Assembly: GCA_963691815.1 (NCBI GenBank)
Contig: OY829668.1
Coordinates: 16,473,953-16,537,952 of the forward strand
DNA length: 64,000 bases
Source of the DNA: Echiichthys vipera
Lineage: Eukaryota > Chordata > Actinopteri > Perciformes > Trachinidae
Direction of reading: 5' to 3'
Notes under the pieces: generated by a model
Seen by the model: the letters and a program-made list of their open reading frames with translations, nothing else
Told to the model about the DNA's origin: nothing
Database searches by the model: none
Made by a program: the position numbers and the translations under genes
Shown here: one piece after another, positions 46,501-59,349 of the stretch
Numbering within the stretch: the first letter of the stretch is position 1
How the letters are laid out: the number at the start of each line of letters is the position of its first letter

Positions 46501-49500
46501 GTTAAAGTGCTCTCTTGGGAGCCAAAACTTGTGCAAACATGCTCTCTTAGGAGCCAAAACACGTGCTGAAGTGCACTCTTGGGAGCCAAAACGTTTGCTA
46601 AAGTGCCCTCTAGGAACCAGCCATGCTAGAGTACCCTCTAGAAACCAAAACTTGGGCTAAAGATCCCTCTAGGAGCCTAAACACGTGGTAAAGTTCCCTC
46701 TAGAAACCAAAACTTGTGTGAGAGTGTCCTCTAGGAGCCCAAACACGTGTTAAAGTGTCCTCTTAAAGCCAAACCCTGTGCTAAAGTGCCCTCTAGGAGA
46801 CCAAACACGTGTTAAAGTGTCCTCTACGAGCCAAACACCATGCTAGAGTACCCTCTAGAAACCAAAACTTGTGCTAAAGTTCCCTCTAGGAGCCTAAACA
46901 TGTGGTAAAGTGCCCTCTAGAAACCAAAACTTATGCTAAAGTGTCCACCAGGAGCCCAAACACGTGTTAAAGTGTCCTCTACGAGCCAAACCCTGTGCTA
47001 AAGTGCCGTTTGGAAGCAAAAACATCTGCTAAAGATCCCTCTTGGAGCCCAAACACGTGCTAAAGTGCCCTCTAGGAGCCAAAACGTGATCTTAAGTGCC
47101 GTCTTGGAAGCCAAAACGCGCGCTAAAGTGCCGTTTGGAAACAAAAACATCTGCTGAAGTGCCCTCTTGGAGCCAAAACACATGCTTAAGTGCTCTCTTA
47201 GTAGCCCAAACACGTGCTAAAGTGCCCTCTTGGAGCTCAAACACGTGCTAAAATGCAGTCTTGGGTGCCAAAACGTGTGCTAAAGAGCCCTCTAGGAGCC
47301 TAAACACTTGCTAAAGTTCCCTCTAGGAGCCAAAACGTGATATAAAGTGCCGTCTTTGAAGCCAAAATGTGTGCTAGAGTACCCTCTAGAAACCAAAATG
47401 TGTGCTATAGTTCCCTCTAGGAACTAAACATGCCAGAGTACCTTCTAGAAACCAAAACTTGTGCTAAAGTTCCTTCTAGGAGTTTAAATACGTGGTAAAG
47501 TGCCCTCTAGAAACCAAAACTTGTGCTGAAGTGCCCTCTAGGAGTCCAAACACGTGTTAAAGTGTCCTCTAGGGTACAAAACTTGTGCTAAAGTTCGCTC
47601 TAGGAGCCTAAACACTTGCTAAAGTGCCCTCTAGGAGACAAAACGTTATCTTAAGTGCCGTCTTGGAAGCCAAAATGCGTGCTAAAGTGCCCTCTAGGAG
47701 CCAAAACATGTGCTAAAGTGCCGTTTGGAAGCCAAAACATCTGCTAAATTGCCCTCTAGGAGCCAAAACACGTGCTAAAGTGTCCTTTACGAGCCAAACC
47801 CTGTGCGAAAGTGCAGTCTTGGGAGCCAAAACGTGTAGTAAAGTATCCTCTTTGGAGCCAAAACGTGTGCTAAAGTGCCCTCTAGGAGCCAAATATCCCA
47901 GAGTACCCTCTAGAAACCAAAATTTGTGCTAAAGTGCCCTCCAGGAGCCCCAACACGTGTTAAAGTGTCCTCTACGAGCCAAACCCTGTGCGAAAGTGCC
48001 CTCTAGGAGCCAAAACACGTGTTAAAGTGTCCTCTAGAAGCCAAACCCTGTGCTGAAGTGCCCTCTAGAAACCTTAACACGTGCTTAAGTTACCTCTAGT
48101 AGCCAAAATGTGTGCTAAAGTGCGTCTTGTAATCCAAAACGTGTGTTAAAGTGCTCTCTTGGGAGCCAAAACTTGTGCAAACGTGCTCTCTTGGAGCAAA
48201 AACATGTGCTAAAGCGCACTCTTGGGAGCCAAAACGTATGCTAAAGTTCCCTCTAGGAGCCCAAACACGTGTTAAAGTGTCCTCTAAAATCCAAACCTTG
48301 TGCTGAAAACCCTCTAGGAGCCTTAACACGTGCTTAAGTTCCCTCTAGTAGCCAAAACGTGTGGTAAAGTGCGTCTTGGAAGCCAAAATGTGTGTTAATG
48401 TGCCCTCTAGAAACCAAAACTTGTGCTAAAGTGCCCTCTTGGAGCCCAAACACGTGCTAAAGTGCAGTCTTGGGAGCCAAAACACATGCTAAAGTGCCCT
48501 CTAGGAGCCTAAACACTTTCTAAAGTGCCCTTTAGGAGCCAAAACGTGATATAAAGTGTCGTCTTGAAAGCCAAAATTTTTGCTAAAGTGATCTCTAGAA
48601 AACAAAACTTGTGCTAAAGTGCCCTCTAGGAGCCAAAACACGTGTTAAAGTGTCCTCTACGAGCCAAACACCATGCTAGAGTACCCTCTAGAGGCCAAAA
48701 CACGTGCTAAAGTGCTCTCTAGGAGCCAAAACACGTGCTAAACTGGAGCCCAAACACGTGCAAAGTGCAGTCTTGGGAGCAAAAACGTGTGGTAAAGTAT
48801 CCTCTTTGGAGCCAAAACGTGTTCTAAAGTACCCTCTAGGAGCCAGACATGCTAGAGTACCCTCTAGAAACCAAAACGTGTGCTAAAGTGCCCTCTAGGA
48901 GCCTAAACACGTGCTAGAGTACCCTCTAGAAACCAAAACTTGTGCTAAAGTTCCCTCTAGGAGCCCAAACACGTGGTAAAGTGCCCTCTAGAAACCAAGA
49001 CTTGTGCTAAAGTTCCCTCTAGGAGCCCAAACACGTGTTAAAGTGTCCTCTAAGGCACAGAACTTGTGCTAAAGTTCCTTCTAGGAGTCTAAACACCATG
49101 CTAGAGTACCCTCTAGAAACCAAAACTTGAGCTAAAGTTCCCTCTAGGAGCCTAAACAAGTGCTAGAGTACCCTCTAGAAACCAAAACTTGTGCTAAAGT
49201 CCTTTCCAGGAGCCCAAACACGTGTTAAAGTGTCCTCTACGATCCAAACACCATGCTAGAGTACCTTCTAGAAACCAAAACTTGTGCTAAGGTTCCCTCT
49301 AGGAGTCTAACCACATGGTAAAGTGCCCTCTAGAAACCAAAATGTGTTTTAAAGTTCCCTCTAGTAGCCTAAACACATGGTAAAGTGCCCTCTAGAAACC
49401 ATAACTTGTGCTAAAGTGCCCCCTAGGAGCCAAAACACGTGTCAAAGTGTCCTCTACGAGCCAAACTCTGTGCTATAGTGCCCTCTAGGAGCCTAAACAC

Positions 49501-50615
49501 GTGCTTAAGTTCCCTCTAGGAGCCAAAACGTGTGCTAAAATGCATCTTGGAAGCCAAAAAGTTTGTTAAAGTGCTCTCTTGGGAGCCAAAACTTGTGCAA
49601 AAGGGCTCTCTTAAAAGCCCAAACACGTGCTAAAGTGCTCTCTAGGAGCCAAAACATGTGCTTAAGTGCACTCTTGGGAGCCAAAACGTGTGCTAAAGTG
49701 CCCTTTAGGAGCCAGACAGGCTAGAGTACCCTCTAGAAACCATTACTTGTGCTAAAATTCCCTCTAGTAGCCTAAACAAGTGCTAGAGTACCCTCTTGAA
49801 ACCAAGACTTGTGCTAAAGTTCACTCTAGGAGCCTAAACACGTGGTAAAGGGCCCTCTAGAAACCAAAACTTGTACTAAAGTGATCTCCATGAGCCCAGA
49901 TACGTGTTAAAGTATCCTCTAAGAGCCAAACCCTCTGCTAAAGTGACCTCTATGAGCCTAAACACGTGCTTAAGTGTTCTCTAGGAGCCAAAACGTGTGC
50001 TAAAGTGCCGTCTAAATTTCTAAATTTCCCTCTAAGAGCCAAACCCTCTGCTAAAGTGACCTCTATGAGCCTAAACACGTGCTTAAGTGTCCTCTTTGTA
50101 GCCAAAACGTGTGCTAAAGTGCCCTTTAGGAGCCAAATATGCCAGAGTCCCCTCTAGAAACCAAAACTTGTGCTAAAGTTCCCTCTAGGAGCCTAAACTT
50201 GTGCTAAAGTGCCCTCCAGGAGCCCAAACACGTGTTAAAGTGTCCTCTAAGAGCCTAAACACGTGCTTAAGTGCCCTCTAGGAGCCAAAACGTGTGCTAA
50301 AGTGCCGTCTTGGAAGCCAAAACATCTGCTAAAGTTTCTCTAGAAGCCGAAACACTTGCTAAAGTGCACTCTTGGGAGCCAAAACGTGTGTTAAAGTGCC
50401 CTCCAGGAGCCAGCCTTGCTAGAGTACCCTCTAGAAACATAAACTTGTGCTAAAGTTCCCTCTAGGAGCCTAAACAAATGCTAGAGTACCCTCTAGAAAA
50501 CAACACTTGTGCTAATGTTCCCTCTAGGAGCCTAAACACGTGGTAAAGTGCCCTCTAGTGAACAAAACTTGTGCTACAGTCTCCTCTAAGTGCCCAAACA
50601 CGTGTTAAAGTCACC

Positions 50616-51545
50616 TCTAGGGGACAGAACTTGTGCTAAAGTTCCCTCTAGGAGCCCAAACACGTGCTAAAGTGCTCTCTTAGGAGCCCAAACACGTGCT
50701 GAAGTGCCCTCTTGGAGCCAAAACAAGTGCTAAAGTGCTCTCTTGGGAGCCAAAACTTGTGCAAAAGTGATCTCTTAAAAGCTCAAACACGTGCTAAAGT
50801 GCTCTCTAGGAGCAAATACACGTGCTAAAGTGCACTCTTGGAAGCCAAAACGTGTTCCAAAATGACCTCTAGGAGCCAGACATGCTAGAGTAGCCTCTAG
50901 AAACCAAAACATGTGCTAAAGTTCCCTCTAGGAACCTAATCAAGTGCTAGAGTATCCTCTAGAAACCAAGACTTGTGCTAAAGTTCCCTCTAGGAGCCTA
51001 ACCACGTGGTAAAGTGCCCTCTAGAAAACAAAACTCGTGCTACAGTGTTCTCTAGGACCCAAACACATGTTAAAGTGTCCTCTAAGGGACGGAACTTGTG
51101 CTAAAGTTCCCTCTAGGAGCCCAAACACGTGCTAAAGTGCTCTCTTAGGAGCCCAAACACGTGCTGAAGTGCCCTCTTGGAGCCAAAACAAGTGCTAAAG
51201 TGCTCTCTTGGGAGCCAAAACTTGTGCAAAAGTGATCTCTTAAAAGCTCAAACACGTGCTAAAGTGCTCTCTAGGAGCAAATACACGTGCTAAAGTGCAC
51301 TCTTGGAAGCCAAAACGTGTTCCAAAATGACCTCTAGGAGCCAGACATGCTAGAGTAGCCTCTAGAAACCAAAACATGTGCTAAAGTTCCCTCTAGGAAC
51401 CTAATCAAGTGCTAGAGTATCCTCTAGAAACCAAGACTTGTGCTGAAGTTCCCTCTGGAAGCCTAACCACGTGGTAAAGTGCCCTCTAGAAAACAAAACT
51501 CGTGCTACAGTGTTCTCTAGGACCCAAACACATGTTAAAGTGTCC
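50616..51545. repeat. 465-bp tandem duplication in satellite A
   Basis: Copies of about 465 bp at 50616-51080 and 51081-51545. Both contain ggagcaaatacacgtgctaa, ccaaaatgacctctaggagc, aacctaatcaagtgctagag and ctctaggacccaaacacatg. Only a few substitutions separate them (ctaaagttccctctaggagc against ctgaagttccctctggaagc). Confidence 0.88.
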
Positions 51546-54500
51546 TCTAAGGGACAGAACTTGTGCTAAAGTGCCCTCTAGGAGTCTAAACACGTGCTAA
51601 AGTGCCCTGTAGGAGCCAAAACGTGATCTAAAGTGCCTTCTTGGAAGCCAAAACGTGTGCTAAAGTGCTCTCTAGAAAACAAAACTTGTGCTAAAGTGCC
51701 CTCTAGGAGCCTAAACAAGTGCTAGAGTACCCTCTAGAAACCAAAACTTGTGCGAAAGTTCCCTCCAAGGGCCCAAACACGTGTTAAAGTGTCCTCTACG
51801 AGCAAAACACCATGCAAGAGTACACTCTAGAAACCAAAACTTGTGCTAAATTTCCCTCTAGGAGTCTAAACACATGCTAAAGTGCCCTCTAGGAGCCAAA
51901 GCTTGTTCTACAGTGTCCTCTAAGAGCCCAAACACGTGTTAAAGTGTGCTTTAGGGGACAGAACTTGTGCTAAAGGTCCCTCTAGGAGCCCAAACACATG
52001 CTAAAGTGTCCTCTTTGGAGCCAAAACGTGTGCTAAAGTGCCCTGTAGGAGCCAAATATGCCAGAGTACCCTCTAGAAACCAAGACTTGTGCTAAAGTTC
52101 CCTCTAGGAGCCTAACAACGTGGTAAAATGCCCTCTACAAATCAAAACTCGTGATACAGTCTCCTCTAAGAGCCCGAACACGTGTTAAAGTGTGCTCTAG
52201 GGGACAGAACTTGTGCTAAAGGTATCTCTAGGAGCCCAAACACTTGCTAAAGTGCTCTCTTAGGAGTTCAAACACATGCTGAAGTGCCGTCTTGGAGCCC
52301 AAACACGTGCTAAAGTGCACTCTTGGGAGCCAAAACGTGTGCTAAAGTATCCTCTAGGAGCCAAACATGCCAGAGTACCCTCTAGAAACCAAAACTTGTG
52401 CGAAAGTTCCCTCTAGGAGCCTTAACACGTGGTAAAGTTTCCTCTAGAAACCAAAACTTGTGCTAAAGTGCCCTCTAGGAGCCCAAACACGTGTTAAAGT
52501 GTCTTCTACAAGCCAAACCCTGTGCTAAAGTTCCCTCTAGGAGCCTAAACACATGCTTAAGTTCCCTCTAGGAGCCAAAACACGTGCTAAAGTGCACTCT
52601 TGGGAGCCAAAACGTGTGCTAAAGTGCCCTTTAGGAGCCAGACATGCTAGAGTACCCTCTAGAAACCAAAACTTGTGCTAAAATTCCCTCTAGGAGCCTA
52701 AACAAGTGCTAGAGTACCTTCTAGAATCCAAGACTTGTGCTAAAGTTCCCTCTAGGAGCCTAACCACGTGGTAAAATGCCCTCTAGAAATAAAAACTCGT
52801 GCTACAGTCTCCTCTAAGAGCCCAAACACGTGTTAAAGTGTGCTCTAGGGGACAGAACTTGTGCTAAAGGTATCTCTAGGGGCCCAAACACTTGCTAAAG
52901 TGCTCTCTTAGGAGTTCAAACACATGCTAAAGTGCCCTCTTGGAGCCCAAAAGCGAGCTAAAGTGCACTCTTGGGAGCCAAAACGTGTGCTATTGTATCC
53001 TCTAGGAGCCACACATGCTAGAGTACCCTCTAGAAAACAAAACTTGTGCTAAAGTTCCCTCTAGGAATCTAAACGTGTGCTAAAGTGCCGTCTTGGGAGC
53101 CAAAACGTGTGCTAAAGTGTCCTCTTTGTAGCCAAAACGTGCGCTAAAGTGCCCTCTAGGAGCCAAATATGCCAGAGTCCCCTCTAGAAACCAAAACTTG
53201 TGCTAAAGTTCCCTCTAGGAGCCTAAACACGTGGTAAAGTGCCCTCTAGAAACCAAAACTTGTGCTAAAGTGCCCTCTAGGAGCCACACATGCTAGAGTA
53301 CCCTCTAGAAAGCAAAACTTGTGCTAAAGTTCCCTCTAGGAGCCCAAACACGTGCTAAAGTGCAGTCTTGGGAGCCAAAACGTGTGCTAAAGTGCCCTCT
53401 AGGAGCTAGACATGCTAGAGTACCCTCTAGAAACCAAAACTTCTGCTAAAATTCCCTCTAGGAGCCTAAACAAGTGCTAGAGTACCCTCTAGAAACCAAG
53501 ACTTGTGCTAAAGTTCCCTCTAGGAGCCTAAACACGTGGTAAAGTGCCCTCTAGAAACCAAAACTTGTGCTAAAGTGCCCTCCAGGAGCCAAGACACGTG
53601 TTAAAGTGTCCTCTTAAAGCCAAACCCTGTGCTAAAGTTCCCTCTATGAGCCTAAACACGTGCTTAAGTGTTCTCTAGGAGCCAAAACGTGTGCTAAAGT
53701 GCCGTCTTGGAAGCCAAAACATCTGCTAAAGTGCTCTCTAGGAGCCAAAACACGTGCTAAAGTGCACTCTTGGAAGCTAAAACATCTGCTAAAGTGCTCT
53801 CTAGGAACCAAAACTTCTGCTAAAGTGCCCTCTAGGAGCCTAAACTTCTGCTAAAGTGCCCTCCTGGAGCCTAAACACTTGCTAAAGTGCCCTCTAGGAG
53901 GCAATACGTGATCTAAAGTGCCATCTTGGAAGCCAAAATGTGTAAAGTGCCCTCTAGAAACCAAAACTTGTGCTAAAGTGCCCTCTAAGAACCCAAACAT
54001 GTGTTAAATTGTCCTCAAAGAGCCAAAGCCTGTGCTAAAGTGCCCTTTAGGAGCCTTAACACGTGTTCTAAAGTGCCCTCTAAGAGCCAAAACGTGTTTT
54101 AATGTCCGTCTTGGAAGCCAAAACACGTGCTAAAGTGCTCTCTAGGAGCCAAAACATGTACTAAAGTTCCCTCTAGGAGCCAAACATGCTAGAGTACCCT
54201 CTAGAAACCAAAACGTGTGCTAAAGTTCCCTCTAGGAGTCTAAACACGTGGTAAAGTGCCCTCTAGAAATCAAAACTCGTGCTACAGTATCTTCTAGGAG
54301 CCCAAACACGTGTTAAAGTGTCCTCTAGGGGACAGAACTTGTGCTAAAGGTCCATATAGGAGCCCAAACACTTGCTAAAGTGCTCTCTTAGGAGTTCAAA
54401 CACATGCTAAAGTGCCCTCTTGGAGCCCAAACACGTGCTTAAGTGCACTCTTGGGAGCCAAAACGTGTGCTAAAGTTCCCTCTAGCAGTCTAAACAAGTG

Positions 54501-55794
54501 GTAAAGTGTCCTCTACGAGCCAAACCCTGTGCTAAAGTGCTCTCTAGGAGCTTAAACACATGCTTAAGTTCCCTCTAGGAGCCAAAATGTGTGCTAAAGT
54601 GCCATCTTGGAAGCCAAAACGTGTGCTAAACTGCTCACTTGGGAGCCAAATCGTGTGCTAAAGTGCCCTCTAGGAGCCAAACATGCTAGAGTACCCTCTA
54701 GAAACCAAAACTTGTGCTAAAGTTCCCTCTAGGAGCCTAAACACGTGCTAAAGTGTCCTTTTGGAGCCCAAACACGTGGTAAAGTGTCTTCTAGGGGACA
54801 GAACTTGTTCTAAAGTTCCCCCCACAAGCCCAAACACGTGCTAAAGTTCTCTCTTAGGAGCCCAAACACATGCTAAAGTGCCCTCTTGGAGCCCAAACAC
54901 ATGCTAAAGTGCACTCTTGGGAGCCGAAACGTGTGCTAAAGTGCCCTCTAGGAGCCAAACATGCCAGAGTACCCTCTAGAAACCAAAACTTGTGCTAAAG
55001 TTCCCTCTAGGAGCCTAAATACGTGGTAAAGTGCCCTGTAGAAACCAAAACCTGCTATAAAGTGCCCTCTAGGAGCCTAAACACATGCTTAAGTTCCCTT
55101 TAGGAGCCAAAACGTGTGCTAAAGTGCTCTATAGAAAACAAAACATGTGCTAAAGTTCCTTCTACGATCCCAAACACATGATTAAGTGCCCTCTAGGAGC
55201 CAAAATGTGTACTAAAGTGCCATTATGGAAGCCAAAACGTGTGCTAAACTGCTCTCTTGGGAGCCAAATCGTGTGCTAAAGTGCTCTCTAGGATCCAAAC
55301 ATGCTAGAGTACCCTCTAGAAACCAAAACATTTGCTAAAGTTCCCTCTAGGAGCCTAAACACGTGCTAAAGAACCCTTTTGGAGCCCAAACACGTGCTAA
55401 AGTGCAGTCTTGGGAGCCAAAACGTGTGCTAAATTGTCCTCTTTGGAGCCAAAATGTGTGCTAAAATGCCCTCTAGGAGCCAAATATGCCAGAGTACCCT
55501 CTAGAAACCAAAACTTGTGCTAAAGTTCCCTCTAGGAGCCTAAACACGTGCTTAATTGCCCTCTAGGAGCAAAAACGTGAGCTAAAGTGTCGTTTTAGAG
55601 GCCAAAACATCTGCTAAAGTGCTCTCTAGGAGCCATAACACGTGCTAAAGTAAACTCTTGGGAGCCAAAACGTGTGCTAAAGTGCCCTCTAGGAGCCAGA
55701 CGTGCTAGAGTACCCTCTAGAAACCAAGACTTGTGCTAATTTTCCCTCTAGGAGCCTAAACACGTTGTAAAGTGCCCTCTAGAAAACAAAACTT

Positions 55795-58700
55795 GTGCTG
55801 CAGTCTCCTCTAAGTGCCCAAACACTAGTTAAAGTGTGCTCTAGGGGACAGAACTTGTGCTAAAGTTCCCTCTAGGAGCCCAAACACGTGCTAAAGTGCT
55901 CTCTTAGGAGCCCAAACACGTGCTGAAGTGCCCTCTTGGAGCCCAAACACATACTAAAGTGCACTCTTGGGAGCCAAAACGTGTGCTAAAGTGCCCTCTA
56001 GGAGCAATACATGCCAGAGTACCCTCTAGAAACCAAAACTTGTTTTAAAGTTCCCTCTAGGAGCCTAAACACGTGGTAAAGTAATCTCTAAAAACCAAAA
56101 CTTGTGCTAAAGTGCCCCCTAGGAGCCAAAACACGTGTCAAAGTGTCCTCTACGAGCCAAACCCTGTGCTAAAGTGCCCTCTAGGAGCCTAAACACGTGC
56201 TTAAGTTCCCTCTAGGAGCCAAAACGTGTGCTAAAGTGCATCTTGGAAGCCAAAACGTGTGTAAAAGTGCTCTCTTGGGAGCCAAAACTTGTGCAAAAGT
56301 TCTCTCTTAAAAGCCCAAACACGTGCTAAAGTGCTCTCTAGGAGCCAATAGACGTGCTAAAGTGCACTCTTGGGAGCCAAAACGTGTTCTAAAGTGCCCT
56401 CTAGGAGCCAGGCATGCTATAGTAGTATCTAGAAACCAAAACATGTGCTAAAGTTCCCTCTAGGAGCCTAAACAAGTGCTACAGTACCCTCTAGAAACCA
56501 AGACTTGTGCTAAAGTTCCCTCTAGGAGCCTAACCACATGGTAAAGTGCCCTCTAGAAAACAAAACATGATCTAAATTGCCGTCTTGGAAGCCGAAACGT
56601 GTGCTAAAGTGCTCTCTAGAAAACAAAACTTGTGCTAAAATGCCGTCTACGAGCCCAAACACGTGTTAAAGTGTCCTCTACGAGCCAAACACCATGCTAG
56701 AGTACCCTCTAGAAACCAAAACTTGTGCTAAAGTTCCCTCTAGGAGACTAAACACGTGCTAAAGTGCCCTCTAGGAGCCAAAACGTGTGCTAAAGTGCCG
56801 TCTTGGGAGCCAAAACGTGTGCTCAAGTGCCCTCTAGGAGCCAAACATGCCAGAGTACCCTCTAGAAACCAAAACTTGTGCAAAAATTCCCTCTAGGAGC
56901 CTAAACAAGTGCTAGAGTAGCCTCTAGAAACCAAGACTTGTGCTAAAGTTCCCTCAAGGAGCCTAACCACGTGGTAAAGTGCCCTCTAGAAAACAAACCT
57001 CATGCTACAGTCTCCTCTAAGAGCCCAAACATGTGTTAAAGTGTGCTCTAGGGGACAGAACTTGTGCTAAAGGTCTCTCTAGGAGCCCAAACACTTGCTA
57101 AAGTGCTCTCTTAGGAGTTCAAACACATGCTACAGTGCCCTCTTGGGAGCCAAAACGTGTGCTAAAGTGCCCTCTAGGAGCCAAACATGCCAGAGTACCC
57201 TCTAGAAACCAAAACTTGTGCTAAAGTTCCCTCTAGGAGCCTAATTACGTGGTAAAGTGCCCTCTTAAAACCAAAACACATGCTTAAGTTCCCTTCAGGA
57301 GCCAAAACGTGTGCTAAAGTGCTTTATAGAAAACAAAACATGTGCTAAAGTGCCTTCTATGAGCCCAAACACATGCTTAAGTGCCCTCTAGGAGCCAAAA
57401 TATGTGCTAAAGTGCCATCATGGAAGCCAAACATGCTCTAGAAACCCAAACTTTTGCTAAAGTTCCCTCTAGGAGCCTAAACACGTGCTAAAGTGCCCTT
57501 TTGGAGCCCAAACACGGGCTAAAGTGCAGTCTTGGGAGCCAAAACGTGTTCTAAAGTTCCCTCTAGGAGCCAAATATGCCAGAGTACCCTCTAGAAACAA
57601 ACTTGTGCTAAAGTTCCCTCTAGGAGCCTAAACACGTGGGAAAGTGCCTTCTAGAAACCAAAACTTGTGTTAAAGTGACGTTTTGGAAGCCAAAACATCT
57701 GCTAAAGTGCTCTCTAGGAGCCAAAACATGTGCTTAAGTGCATTTTGGGAGCCAAAGCGTGTGCTAAATTGCCCTCCAGGAGCCAGTCGTGCTAGAGTAC
57801 CCTCTAGAAACCAAAACTTGTGTTAAAGTTCCCTCTAGGAGCCTAAACAAGTGCGAGAGTACCCTCTCGAAACCAAGACTTGTGCTAATATTCCCTCTAG
57901 GAGCCTAATCACGTGGTAAAGTGCTCTCTAGAAAACAAAACTTGTGCTACAGTCTCCTCTAAGTGCCCAAACACGTGTTAAAGTGTCCTCTAGGGGACAG
58001 AACTTGTGCTAAAGTTCCCTCTAGGAGCCCAAACACGTGCTAAAGTGCTCTCTTAGGAGCCCAAACACGTGCTGAAGTGCCCTCTTGGAGCCCAAACACG
58101 TGCTAAAGTGCACTCTTGGGAGCCAAAACATGTGCTAAAGTGCCCTCTAGGAGCCAAAAATGCCAGAGTACCCTCTATAAACCAAAACTTGTTTTAAAGT
58201 TCCTTCTAGAAGCCTAAACACGTGGTAAAGTGACCTCTAGATACCAAAACACGTGTCAAAGTGTCCTCTACGAGCCATACCCTGTGCTAAAGTGCCCTCT
58301 AGGAGCCTAAACACGTGCTTTAGTTCCCTCTAGGAGCCAAAACGTGTGCTAAAGTGCATCTTGGAAGCCAAAACGTGTGTTAAAGTGCTCTCTTGGGAGC
58401 CAAAACTTGTGCAAAAGTGCTCTCTTAAAAGCCCAAACACGTGCGAAAGTGCTCTCTAGGAGCCATACACGTGCTAAAGTGCACTCTTGGGAGCCAAAAC
58501 GTGTTCTAAAGTGCCCTCTAGCAGCCAGGCATGCTAGAGTAGTATCTAGAAACCAAAACTTGTGCTAAAGTTCCCTCTAGGAGCCTAAACAAGTGCTAGA
58601 GTACCCTCTAGAAACCAAGACTTGTGCTAATATTCCCTCTAGGAGCCTAACCACTTGGTAAAGTGCCCTCTAGAAAACAAAACTCGTGCTACAGTGTTCT

Positions 58701-59060
58701 CTAGGAGCCCAAACACATGTTAAAGTGTCCTCTAGGGGACAGAACTTGTGCTAAAGTGTCCTCTAGGAGTCTAAACACGTGCTAGAGTGCCCTCTAGGAG
58801 CCAAAACGTGATCTAAAGTGCCGTCTTGGAAGCCAAAACGTGTGATAAAGTGCTCTCTAGAATACAAAACTTGTGCTAAAGTGCCCTCTACGAGCCCAAA
58901 CACGTGTAAAAGTGTCCTCTACGAGCCAAACACCATGCTATAGTACCCTCTAGAAACCAAAACTTGTGCTAAAGTTCCCTCAAGGAGTCTAAACACGTGC
59001 TAAAGTGCCCTCTAGGAACCAAAATATGTGCTAAAGTGCCGTCTTGGGAGCCAAAACGTG
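55795..59060. repeat. ~2.1-kb higher-order repeat in satellite A
   Basis: The block at about 55795-56840 recurs at about 57945-59060, with offsets of 2149 at the start and 2118 further in. Both carry ctcctctaagtgcccaaaca, then gtgctgaagtgccctcttgg, gtgctctcttaaaagcccaa and ggcatgctagagtagtatct or a near match. The changed offset shows that a monomer was lost or gained after duplication. Confidence 0.8.
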
Positions 59061-59349
59061 TGCTAAAGTGTCCTCTTTGAAGCCAAAACGTGTGCTAAAG
59101 TGCATCTTAGAAGCCAAAACGTGTGTTAAAGTGCTCTCTTGGGAGCAAAAACTTTTGCAAAAGTGCTCTCTTAAAAGCCCAAACACGTGCTAAAGTGCTC
59201 TCTAGGAGCCAATACACGTGTTCTAAAGTGCCCTCTAGGAGCCAGACATGCTCGAGTACCCTCTAGAAACCAAAACATGTGCTAAAGTTCCCTCTAGGAG
59301 CCTAACCACGTGGTAAAGTGCCCTCTAAAAAACAAAACTTGTGCTACAG